Program-made: the position numbers and the translations under genes
Notes under the pieces: generated by a model
Database searches by the model: none
Told to the model about the DNA's origin: nothing
The model's input: only the letters and a program-made list of their open reading frames with translations
Assembly (NCBI GenBank): GCA_031258095.1
Contig: JAIRNK010000019.1
Location: 1-45,493, forward strand
Reading direction: 5' to 3'
Length of the DNA: 45,493 bases
Origin: Holosporales bacterium
GTDB taxonomy: Bacteria > Pseudomonadota > Alphaproteobacteria > BNTO01
Shown: piece after piece, positions 1-12,500 of the stretch
How the letters are laid out: the number at the start of each line of letters is the position of its first letter
Position numbering within the stretch: position 1 is the stretch's first letter

Positions 1-488
1 AGTGGAAACTTGAACGATGCTACCTGATGAAATACGCACAATTTATAGCTTTTTTTAAGATAACGACTGATCGCATTCTACAATTTTTGTCGGGGGGGAA
101 GGTGCGTTGGGTGTTAAGGTTGTAGGCCCTAAGGCGTCCGTTTGCGACGGTTATCGCAAGAATATCCTCGTTCAAGAAAGATATTAACAATTTTCGACAA
201 AATTCTCATTGACACGAGCGAAACACAAAAGTGCTGAGCTGAAGATGGGAACGCTCAATAAGTGTTGGTTTTCCTAAGCGTATAGTTATTGTTCAAAAAA
301 TGACCACACCATACTTTTGGTAGCCCAGGTCTGCTGTTCAAGCGTTTTTCCCAGAATAACTCACAGACTTATTAACAGGTTTCGTGGATAAAACGACAGC
401 GTCCGCAGCAAGAAGTACGCCCTCGTACACGTTTTATTAAGAGCAATGCCATTAAAATAAACGAAGGCAGCATTATGACGTCGCTTCT
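1..488. other. Leader region without a recognised gene
   Basis: I find no convincing coding sequence here apart from the 16-codon leader frame listed separately. A short perfect hairpin (6-bp arms TTGCGA/TCGCAA with a 6-base loop) lies at 142-159, but no T-run follows, so it is not a standard terminator. A TTGACA hexamer lies near 210, but I see no good -10 box at the right distance. The promoter of the giant gene downstream probably lies here, but I cannot place it. Confidence 0.5.
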
Positions 489-522
489 ATGCCCAAGGTA
501 TTTCGACTATCTAAGAGAATAA
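475..522 (+). CDS. Possible 15-residue leader peptide ahead of the giant gene
   Basis: An ATG at 475 opens a 15-codon frame (MTSLLCPRYFDYLRE). It has the best Shine-Dalgarno-like sequence in the area, GAAGG at about 462-466, roughly 8 bases upstream. Its TAA stop (520-522) overlaps an ATG at 522-524, giving TAATG, and that ATG is codon 12 of the giant reading frame. This arrangement would allow translational coupling into the giant gene from an internal start. It could also be chance: the peptide matches nothing I know, and the giant frame has its own ATG at 489 inside this leader. Confidence 0.25.
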   Translation: MTSLLCPRYFDYLRE

Positions 523-3500
523 TGCTGCACATCCTATTCTTGGGCGTTACGAATATGCACAGCACAGACATTGCCACAATCCTCGGAAAAATTGGAACAG
601 AAACCGGCTCCGAAAAAGTGACAGACCTAGCGACGGTATGGAAAAGCTCAAATTTAGATTCTGGAAAAACGGCTATAAAGAGTGCCGCTAACTTACGAAA
701 TCAGACGTTTGCCAAAGATGGGAAATTAGTGTCAAAAGACACTAGCTCATTACAAGCTGGGACACTTCTTAGCACGATTTTTGATGAGGAATTCGCCAGC
801 ACAATATTCGGCAAAACGAGAAAAATAAGAAATTTGATGAATTGCGTGGCCAGCGATTCTGGGAACTTCAATCTGACGAGTACGATAGCGGATAGGATGA
901 AGACGTTACTTACGTACACCAGCGTAACGCGAACCACTAGCGTTCTGTCTATGGGGGGGTACTGCTCAGCCAATGACAGCAATTTTAAATACGCATTAGG
1001 TGCACCATCTGCAGTTCCGGCAAATGAAACATCTTCAACAACGTATACATATTTTGGGCAGCTAAATGCGTTGCTAGACCTAGTCAGAAGCATTGGTATC
1101 AATACTACAACCGGAGTGCTGTCCGCAACTGGAGGAGATGAATCAACTCTTTTCGCACTAACACAAATTGGATCAAGGGGGTTCGATCCGCGACTTGTGA
1201 ACGAAATCGCGAAGATTGGTGCAAATGGTGTTACTGCGACGTCTGTGCTGAAGAGCAAAGAATGCTTTGATGTCATTTTTGGAACTGAGGACGACACCGA
1301 GGGTGCCACTGGCTCTGTCATATCGCAACTTAAATTTGTAGACAGCAAACTGTCGGGAACCTCCGCCTATTCGACAATACAGGAAAAACTCACCGAAATT
1401 ACGGAAAAATTTAGCAAAAGCAAGGTGAAGTCGTCCAAATTATCCGAGCTGTACGGATATTTAGTTCCAATAGCAGAGTACAAACGGTTAGATCGGCTCG
1501 ATCAAACCACAATTAACACCATTTGCACGAACTATACCACTTTGTCCATCCAAGAATGCTTGGCGTGCATTATGGACGGAGATAACATAAGTACGCATTT
1601 GACGAATTTGGCAACGCAGATAAGTACGCGCTGCGATAACATTCTTGATTGCTTTGAAACGTCCTGTTGCAACGAATTATATGAGACGCTCAAGGGCATA
1701 GAAAACGAAGCCCACCGGCTGGCACAAGCCCTTCATCCACTCGCCTTAGATCCAGGGCCAATTGCCAGAGCGTGGCAGTCACAGTCATTACCTGCGATTG
1801 GAAACGTCGCGACGTCTTTGGCTGGGTTGATGGACGAATTTCATTCAACCACGTCTCAATTTCCTGCGGTTTCGGAAGACGCGCCGTGTATCGGAAAACA
1901 ATTAGCCGAGGCCATAAAACCATTTGGAGAATTCATCAACGCAATGAACAACGCTTTGGTCGCGGCTAGCGGCGTCCCGACGGTCCTTCCTACAACAGAC
2001 AATAGCCAACCAGAAGACGCTGAAGGCTATTGCGCAGCTGTATATGACCTGCTGACTGTACAAATTCCGAACTGCCTGCAAATGGTACAAAACAGTTTTG
2101 GAGACGTTCAAACAAAGCTAGAAGAAATAAATGGCGACGATGTCATCAACTTGTCACTCGCAGATTTACAGAGTTTGCATGACGTGCTGGCGGCGTTTCT
2201 TGCGACTTTTCCTGAAACGTCGATCGAGTTCGTCCCGTTTTGTAACACCGCATATGCAGAAAGCCCTGATACCACAACGTGCAACGCCTTAAGTCATGTG
2301 GATGAAATAAACGAAAAGATAGCGTCCATAATTGAGTGCATTAACGTGTGTCAGAGCACGATTGCGTCAATTCACGAAAAATTAACCAATAAGTTGAACC
2401 ATCTCGAAAATGTTCAATCGCTTGCGGAGAACATTAATGTTATTGACGAAAGCATTTTTCATTTATCGCAGGCGCTTGCGAATCAGCAATTCGATGCAGC
2501 ACAAGCCAGCCTATTTCAGACCATTTCTGACAAGTTGAACGCCGCGAAGGTAAATTCAGCATTAATTCCAGAGCTCAGTGCAGCGATTGACTCCCTGACA
2601 GCTGCACTTGGAAGTTCGCAGGGCACGTACACACCGCACCAAGGCACGGAAAGTGCGACAGTTTGCTCTCCGTGCGCGACGATTATTCACGCACTGGCGT
2701 ATGGCATTCCCGAGCATTTGCACGAAATATTGCAAACAATTGGACGCATAAATTCTGAAATACCTACCGATTTAGCGTTATTCCTTCATAGCAAGCCAGA
2801 CGCAGAAACGCGCCTTACAAGGTTCAAGAGCCTGTTCACCTTTTTAGAGAACTTCGTGAACATAATTCCAATGGCCCTCCTAACTGAACCTTTTTGCAAT
2901 GTAGAAGATGATTGCAAAACGTGCGGGCTAGACAACATTTTAAGCGTTCTTGATCAAATCCGGGATTCCGTGCGCATGGGGGTGCATCAATTAAACACAT
3001 TGATAAACGAGGCAGATCATACGTTTTACTGCACGCCTCACAACAAAATCCACCACAGCATTTTGCTAAAAATTCATCAATTATCATGTTATGCCAATGC
3101 AATTTTCAGCTCGGGGGACCCGTTTGCGCTATTTGATCGCTGGCAAGAAGACGGGACGAATCTCATGGCCAGTGCTCTTGCCGCCCTCCAAGCCGCGTTC
3201 GATTTGTATCCGCCAATCAGCGAGCCAATCTATTCCATGACGATCGCCGATTTTTCACCGTTTGCCAGCGCATTAGACAGCGCGCTATCTCATTTTGCCA
3301 CGCTCGTTGGCGAACTTGCCCCAGACGGCCCAGCGGAACCACCAGACACAAACACGTTGTGGCAATTAATCCAGGATGAAATTACCGAAATATCATCAAT
3401 TCTGGTGAACGGGGCAACTGTTATTCGCAATACGCGCAATTGCGTCATTCCGGTCCTATTTGACGCGTTTACGAACTTATCTACGTCAGTAAATGGCGCA

Positions 3501-6500
3501 ATTGACAAGCTGGCATTGTCGCCTACGATATGTCGGCACGGCGGGCAAATGCCACCGATTGGTCACTTAGACTTTGCAGAATTGGCCTCGCTATTTAAAG
3601 ACACATGTGCGGGCGGCAACGATTATTGCCGCAGTGCAGTCACATCACTGACACACATATTCAACTTTTTATCAGGACAATTACCAAGCGACGTCAACGC
3701 GACATTGGAACAGATCATTGTCACTGGCGCAAACAAATTAGACGAGAATGACATTGCTGGATACTTTGCAGCCGTTGCAGAGGCCATTGGCGTGCCTGAA
3801 GGTTCGCCGATCGACATATCTCATCGGTACGGCACATGTGCGCAACTAATTGAAATGATCGACCGCATATTGCAGTTGATCCCACATATGCACGAAAAAA
3901 TGCAGGATCTAGTCATGACAAACGCAGTTGATCTTGTGAATATTGGCAACTTCAGTGCGTTCATTTCGCAAATAAGCGACCTGATCGCTGCAATTAAACG
4001 ATCGGACTGCCCTACATGTAACGGAATCACATGGAAATATGGGAACGTAACAAGCCGGTTAACTCATCTCAAGAACGCACTCGACGCACTAACGGCAGAC
4101 CTGAACGCCAACCAGCTAGCTAAAGACGTAGTGATCCCAATAGCGAATACATTAGAGGCCATCCGTGCCGACATTGCCGCAATAGAAGATGTAGATGGCG
4201 GCTGGGCTAATTTCTCTGAAAAGCTAGTGTCACATAATTTTGGCAACGGACTTCTTGAAGACTTGGTCTTCCTGAGGGAAACCATCTCAATTCTTGCAAC
4301 CGGAACCCCCTCCCCTGCCCCTGTTTATACGAGTAACATCCAAAGTTTTACCAACGAGTTGTATCGTTTCATTGAACAAGCGTTTAACTCCATCGTTCGC
4401 GACATAGGACTGTTACAAAACAAAACCAGCGGTCACCACCAGCCAGATATCATAATGGTGGTACGCCACGTGCGGAATTTCCTTCCGTCTTTGAAAACGA
4501 CGTTTCTTCAATTTGCGGACGCAGTAAACTCAAACGAGCTTGTGCGGTGTCTTTCTGGCTTCGGTGCAATAGAGGCGCACTTACAAACTCTGCTTGAGCA
4601 ACTAACAGCTCCGCCTCCGTGCGTGTTGGCAATAAACAGAGTCCTGCATAAGTGGTACACCGCTGTTTCAAATTTTGTGAACAACGCTGGAGATTTTCCA
4701 TTCTTTTTGACGTCTGAAACGGTGACGGAAGCCGGGTTGATGGCGCACATATTAAGTGAGGCAGAATCGCTGAATGAGGATGTCGCAACGCCGCTTCAGG
4801 TAACGTTGGCCCGGTTGATCGCCGTTTTTTCTCAAATGCCTGAGAAAGTCTTTTCATTCGCAGCAACCGGAGGCCCCGCTCCCGAATGGCTTGCGAACTT
4901 GAAGCAGTTTCAAAAAAACGCTCTCGTGTTGCTGCGGGCGTTACGCAATGCGGACTTCGCAGAGCTCTATGACTACGATGCGTACGGGGCAATCGTCTCG
5001 ACAATAAAACTGTCTCCGTTAGAGCAGCTAAACGCCAACATCACGTTCGCCATAATGGACCTTGAACGGTCGCTGCGCACCTGCGAGTTAATCGACCGTG
5101 TTCGAAGCATTTACGAAAAAGCGTACATGCTGCATGCACAATCTTCGCTGCTTTTAAAACTGGCTGATGAGGACCTAGATCAATACGTTGCGCGACTTGA
5201 AGCGCTGTTAATCACACCGATACCCGGGCCCCCATCCAGCGCGTATTTAGATGGAATTGACGCCGCATTAGACTTTTTGAATCATTCGCTCCCTTCTGTT
5301 CCAAATACGCCTGAACAAACATTATCCGTGGCAAAAATGTTTGACGAGACAACAGACTTGATGGCTTTTGTTGCCGAGTGCTTTCGAAGCCTTTCCGCGC
5401 CAGACATCTGGGCGAACGCGAATGCTCATGTGAAATTAAGCCGACTGCTCAGATTTATTGGCGGCGGACTGGAGGGCTTTCTAAACTCGACCGAGTTTCC
5501 TGATTCATGTGATGTATGTTTGGTAAATGCCAATCAATTCCTTCAATATTACGTCTGGGCTCTAAGCAACATCCAAAAGTCTTGCGTAGAGGCAGCAGAA
5601 CTGTGCGAAGCGTGCACCCCATGCCGGGCCCTCGTAAACGCCGTATTTTCCTTGGCACAATTAACAAAATCGATCACGAAGTACAGTGTAACCTTTCCAA
5701 ATTACGATTTTATGAACAACATAATCGCAGTTTTGCAAGAAATACACTTCCCAGACGGAAGATCATGCGACAATGCAGCCGAGTACATCGACGCGTTTTG
5801 CCACAATCTAGAGAGCATATGCGAGACCCTCTTTGGGCCAGGTTTCAGTCGAGAGAATGCGGCCATTCCAGCAGGAGATCCGTGCAAACTTCTAGAAGTC
5901 GCGTACACGCAGATTTACGATAGCCTAGACAAAATTGTAGGCAAACTTTCACAAGTTTTATACAACGCCCAGGCTCCGCCAATCGGCACGTGGCATTCGA
6001 TCAAAGACTTCGCAGATGGGATCGCGGCATTTGCGGACCGGCTCGGCGCAAGTCTAATAAACATTACTCCGTGCCTAAAATGTAACTCCGTTGCATTTTC
6101 GGAAATATCTCGTTTGAGAACAGTTAAGCTAGATTCACTAAAAACACAGCTACAACAAGTAAAGACTCAATGGGATTCGTTCGAAGCTTACGCGGCTAAC
6201 ACAGAGTTCTTAACGGTTTTACACAACTTCTATGAAATGCACACGGCAATCTATGTACGCGCGCGCCAGTCCGCGAACGTCGATGCCCTGCTAGACAATC
6301 TCCAGATTTGGGCCGATTTCGCTGGCAAATTCGCTATGATTACCGAATTCACAAAGGAACACGAGTTTCTAGCACAAATCGGTTATGACTGGCAAACACC
6401 AGTATTCACAGAGCCGACCCAAGCGTTCATTGCGGACTACATAAAAGAAATCGCAGGAGTTTCTCGCCAAATTCTGATTACGCTGAACTACGTGCGAGAT

Positions 6501-9500
6501 TACCTAAATCAAGAAATAACGCAACTTGACGAAAATACGCTAAACATCATCTCAAAAGTGAAGTCCTGGCCGGATGCCTGGCGGCATTTTATTGGCGTTA
6601 TCTCTGAGCTCAAAACCGCCACGACGCAAAACATTCCAATAGAAATTCCACTTGCGTTCACCGAAAGTCTGGATCAGATATGCCAGGTGCTCGATGATAT
6701 CGTCAACGATCTTGCAGGCAAACCATCCCTTTGCCAAGAGCGCGGCTTACAATTGGCCGCCGTTGTGCAAATTTTGTCAGAGTTAAGTGACGCAACAACG
6801 TTGGACGCCATTTGCGTCGACCACATTCGCGCGCAAATATGCGCAATCGCCAGTGCGTTAAGCACGTCCCAGGTCGGGAGCAGGCAAGATTGCAAGTCAG
6901 CGGATGTCGCCTCAGTTCGAATAAACAGTCTGTTAGAAAAGATCAACTTCAACCTAACTAAAATTATTGGGAGCTCAGACTGGGAGTCTGTCAATGAATC
7001 CGCCGTTGATGTGCTGCAATCAACGCTGAAATCAATATATAGCGCACTGCACACAGTTCCTCTTCAAGCGCGCCCATGCACGTTCTGTAATCACGTGTCG
7101 ACTGCTGCGCACGAAACCGAGCGACTGTTATTAGTTGAACAAATCGCCAACAGCCTAATATATATCCACGACCAACTCGTGCGCGCCAAAGGAACACAAA
7201 AGAAGCACGAGCTCTCCGTTGTGTCCGCTTTCTGCGCAAATTTAGCGGCATATTTCAATGGGCAGTTCCGAACAAACTACAACATTCGCGAATTTGAAGA
7301 AATAACAGCACGCCTGCAACAAAGTTTACCAAGCGTTGGAAGTTGGCTCGGCGGGAATTTTGCCGAAATCGCGGCTAATATCGAAGCATCCTACGCACTA
7401 AGCTACATAAGTGCCAACCAGATCGTTTGCCCCTCAAACCAACCGATTGACTGGTACTATCTGCACCTACAAGATTCATTTAGCACCATCCTTCGAACCC
7501 TTATCTTCGCAAGACAGTCAGCTCCGTACGAGGTGGGTCTTGTCAGTGCTGTGCGAAATTTTTCGAGTTACGCCGCCAACTTGAGGCAATCGCTGTTGAC
7601 AACGCTCTCCCCAAGTAAAAGATCAAGTCTGGCCGCAGTCTTAAATTTGCTATACGACATCGCAAACGAAGGAGACTTGTGGACATACACGGCGCCCGCG
7701 CCAGACAACTCCGCGATGTTGGACGCGTACCGGCAAATGGAGAGCCTGGCTCAAAACTTAAAGAAGATCGATACTCATATGAGCGGTCAATGGGCAGACA
7801 TCGCCGATTGGTCGATATTGTTCCCCGAGGGAGGGTCCCCACTTGAACAGATGTTTAACGCCGTAAGAAAAATTGCGGAGCTCGTAAACGCCCCAGCGGT
7901 CATTAGCACTGCCACGCACGAGAAGAACGCAGTCCTTGCAACAAGGCTAAACTTTTGGCTCGAACAGGCCGCCAACACACTCGACAGCATTATCCATAAA
8001 TTAGAGCAAAACCACACCGTTGCAATTCCGGATTCTGTAAGGCAGCAGCTTTTACGGCTTCGGATCGGAGATATTGGCCCCGTAACGACGTCCGATGATT
8101 ACGAAATCGCACAGTTAAGGGATGCGTCTTTACAACCACAGCAGCGCATTCATCAGCAGATTGCCCAGATCGCAAACGTCTTGCTCGGAAAATGCTGCGC
8201 CCCCGAGTCGCACTTTTTCAGCGAGCTCGCGACCGAATTTCATAAGATATCCGCCTTTTTTGAAACGTTAGCGCAGGGCAATCTGGATATTCCAAACGTC
8301 AACCCTATAATTTCAAACATTTTGGGCATGTCCCCGACCCTGTACACAGAACACGTAGGCTCACCCGACTTTTTGCAAACAATGCGCGCATTAACGAGTT
8401 TGCTTCCCACAGCCGCCGAACAAGCAAGCGTGCATTCCATGCACAACTGCAAACGCAAGCGGGTTGAAATGGACAAAATTCGAGAATACATCTGCCAAAT
8501 TGGAACGTATGTCCGAATATTCGCTGAGAACTTAGGAGATTTGGACAGAAGCAAAAACCTTGAATTACAAGAGTTTATCCATGCGCTGCAGCACCTTTGC
8601 TCCGTCTGGCACGCCTCGCTCCCCAACGCCCCAAGCACGTGTTGCGGAATTCCAGAAGCGTTCTTCTCCCACCCGTTGGCAATGTTCCAAGACGAACTCC
8701 AGCGCGTTGCAGAATTGCTGACAAAAGTGCACTACTCCACCGAACTGCCAAACAAAATGCTGGAACTCCTGCAATCATTAGAAAGCGCTTACCTTGGCGT
8801 AAAAGCGCGCGTTTCCTCAAATATCGGAATGGGAGCAGGAAGCGCCTCTGACTCCGCATTTGAAACATTGCTTAATGAAATCGCCAGTGCATTTGCCGGA
8901 ATCGAAGCGCATACCCGCTCGTTTGATTCAATTTTCGAGGTAAGCAAGTATGTGGTAGGACTCATTGGCACAAACGCAGCCGCACCATATGAACCACATC
9001 CGCGTGATGCCTTCGATTTCACGATATTCAAGATATCCGAAGTGGTCCAAAAGTTTTCGGACTCGTTTCGCGACGTCTTCTCATATTGGTATAGAACTCC
9101 TCCAAAATACTCCGCAACAACGTACAACTACCTGGTGCAAATCTTGAATCTGGTCTCGTACATAAGATCCAACGTGAGCAACATCTTGTCTCAACCGATT
9201 GACGCAGTCAGCAATCAACTCCAATTTTTGAAAACCAAACTCGAGAATTTGTTGCAAGGCAGAACACTAACCCAGTTGGCGTCGTTTTACGCAACATTGA
9301 AAGATGCTGAAAATGGAAATGAACAAATCGAGCTCGTAAATACGCTGCAAAAATTACACCATGCCATTAGCTTGTGCGCATCGCATCCGCAAACTCAGAA
9401 TCAAGTGGGTGGCACTATATATAACACTGTTTCACCGACTGATATGTTCGTGCGCACATGGATCAACGGATTACAGCAAGTCGAACAAGTGTACACAACA

Positions 9501-12500
9501 GCTGACAAATCCGCATTTTTGGCTGGTGTTCGTCAGTTTGCCGAAGACATTATCCAATATTACACAGGTGGTCCTTCTCAGCCATTGCCTATGCTGATCT
9601 GCGCCCAAGCAACAGGACAATCATTTCTTGCAATATCTACGCTAATAGACGACTTCATCGATGGAATCCACAGGTCTGTGCGCCAGTTGTTCCAGGTGTA
9701 CCTGACACAACCATATGCTCAGCAAACTGCATACGAATTGGGCCTGGCGACGATCAGTTTTTGTCAGAACTTAGCCGCATTTCTCCAGAACTCGTCAGCC
9801 TCGGAGGCAGGCCTGAACTACTCTTTGCAAGAAAACACTATTTCCCGCATGGCGTTCAGGTTTCACGAATTGGCGGATTATTTGCGCATATCATTGGAAA
9901 ATTACGAATCAAGTTGCTGCCAAAACAACAGTATTGATAGCATTCGAATCGAATTCGAAAAATTAACAAAAGAAGTGTCTCTTTTGGTTGGCACGTTAAA
10001 CTCGACCAATGGCGTTGTAATTCCAAGCGACAGAATCTTAGGCGTAGCAGATTCAATCGATGCGTTCTTGGGGCTCCTAAACTCGGCGGCAGCTCAATTA
10101 GCCCAAACAACCCCCAACGTGCTCTGCCAGAATTGGGCCTCGCTTATATCGGAAAATGCAAATGGCGTATCGACCATTCGCGAAAATGTGCGCAGCATAT
10201 CACTCACCGTAAATGCCAGCATATTAGCAGTCCAAGAACCCACGCCATTGCAAGGTTCAACGACTCAGCGAAACTCCGTTGCGCTAGCTCGGCTTTTGTA
10301 TATATTGCGCGATGCCCCAGATTCTTTGATAAATAGTTTTCTGACTCTCGAACAGTACTCCGCTCGCGCGACGCAAATTCCATATGACGCTGGGCTGGTT
10401 ACAGGCCTCAATCGCATCATGGGAACGATTCAGCAGATAAAGGGACGGCTGCAAACAATTTCCGTTGCAAGTGCATGCGCCCCTTACGAACTTCCTTTTG
10501 TGGTCAACGAAATGGCGCAGACCTTGGGCGACTTAGCGTCAAAAATGCCCCCAATTATCAGGAACATACGACTGCGCCTGTGGACGCCATATGCGCAGCA
10601 AATGCACACATTACGAATTGGAGTTGAAACACACGCACGTTATCTACAGCGCCTTTCGTTAGCGAAATCCTCCAATATTTTTAAAGGAGACACGGCGAAC
10701 AGTGCATATCGGGCGCTAGATACGCAATTAGACAACATCTTGCGTACATTAAACGCTATTGCCCCTGTTCAGTTTGAAACGAACGACGAAATGAGCGACG
10801 CAGAAATACAGGCCAAACTTAACGCTTTTAAAACCTTTGTTGATGCGTTTTCCGCATCCATGTTGCCTGAGTTTGGTGCGGTGGCCGACATATTTGAACT
10901 CGCAAACGACACCATTAGCGTGGACGCCCCTGTCGAAACGTTCTCCTTCGCCTCAATAAACGAAGACGTGAAACAGATCCTAGAAACGTTCACATCACTA
11001 GCCGCATACGTAACGGAGCTGCAAAGCATTGCTCCAGGATTTGGATATCTAGCCGTACAAAAGCGTTTGCAGAACATTGCTGTCAGCCTTGGCGCACAGG
11101 GGCCGCTGGCCAAAATCTTGCAGGTTGTGCTAAGGGCGTACTCCGTAACGTCCGGAAAATTTTACGACGATGCATCCATTCCAGTTGCTGACCGTTCAGG
11201 CGAAGTTCCAACTATATTTTCCACGCTTTCCAACAAGATAAGTGCTCTGGCGGAAAAATTCCAAATAGAGCGTTGTCACGACCTCATACAAACGTACGCG
11301 ACCAACTTAGCCGTAAAAATGCAACGGCTAAACTATGCCTTAAGTAAAGCAGGGGACGGCTTCGATTGGAGACTACTTGGACACGAGCATGACGACGGCG
11401 GTATAACACATTTCCTGCACGAAATAACAGCGTCAATGGGGCGCCTCAGTGAGCACCTTTCGCGTCACTTTACGGAGCAGACAGACACGTCCGACTACTG
11501 CCAGGCTGGAATAGTCGATATATATGTGAATCAAATTTGCGCAACAATTGATGGGCTCGCGAAACTGTTGCATCCGGAACCATTCCCTGAGTTTGGCGCA
11601 CTAGCAACGTCTGGCAGCAACCACGATGCGACACTTGAATTGCTGCGGACGCAAAACTTGGCGTATATCGAAAACATCGCCAAGTTCTTCTCGTCATTAA
11701 CCGACTTCGCCAGAACTCACGGGCCAAAAGTTTCTCGCCAAAACCTCGACAATTTAGCAGAAGTGCAGCACGCGTTGATCGGCATAAATAGCGCTATCCC
11801 TGCTGTCTGTGACACAATTTTGAAAATGTGCACGCACCTCACGCCGAATGCTAGCCAACAATTTATATTGAATTTAATGGGTAGCATTTCTTCAGTGCAC
11901 AGACATTTTGTCGAACTAACCGACGTCTTGAGTCAATTCTGCTGCGATGCGGAACAAGAAAACGCCCTCATAGGCTTGGCGGGGCACGCAAAAGCTTTTG
12001 TCCATCAGTTAAAGGCCATGCCATTTGACCACCAATCGCCGACATTAATCTCACAATTCGGAACGCTGCTCAGCAACTTGGCACCCGCAATAAAAGCGTA
12101 TTTCACCGCATCGCCACACACAGAACAGCAAACGCTCGCCATAAACAGCATTACAGGCGTGTTAATGCGCGGAGATCCAAGCCCGGTTTCGCGCGTCGTG
12201 CCATTCAATGAAAATGCGAAGGGCGCGTATGCAGCTCAGGTCGTTGAGGGAATCACCGAGCTCTTGCAAATAACGAGAGGTTGGACAGCGACATTTCCAG
12301 CGACGGCCTTTTCACAGAACCCGCAGGCAATAAGAACCATTGACAAAGTCTTGCCAGAGTTTTCACAATTCCTCAACTTGTTCGCCGCGACCGATTTGAA
12401 CAATTCTGTCCTGCACAATTCTCGTCAGGTCGAAATGATTCGCAATCAAGTACAACTGCTGTTTGGGCAGATGTTTGACGCATTGGTCGCCCTGAAGCAA

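Noticed and set aside
142-159. Hairpin TTGCGA/TCGCAA as an intrinsic terminator
   Set aside because: No T-run follows the stem and the stem is only six base pairs.
701-1348. Antisense frame of 215 codons inside the giant gene
   Set aside because: It lies wholly opposite the giant reading frame, has no recognisable domain or ribosome site, and many similar antisense frames occur along the gene as expected from its codon use.
4450-5004. Antisense frame of 184 codons inside the giant gene
   Set aside because: Arg- and Ser-rich composition typical of a frame mirrored from another gene; no motif or start signal.
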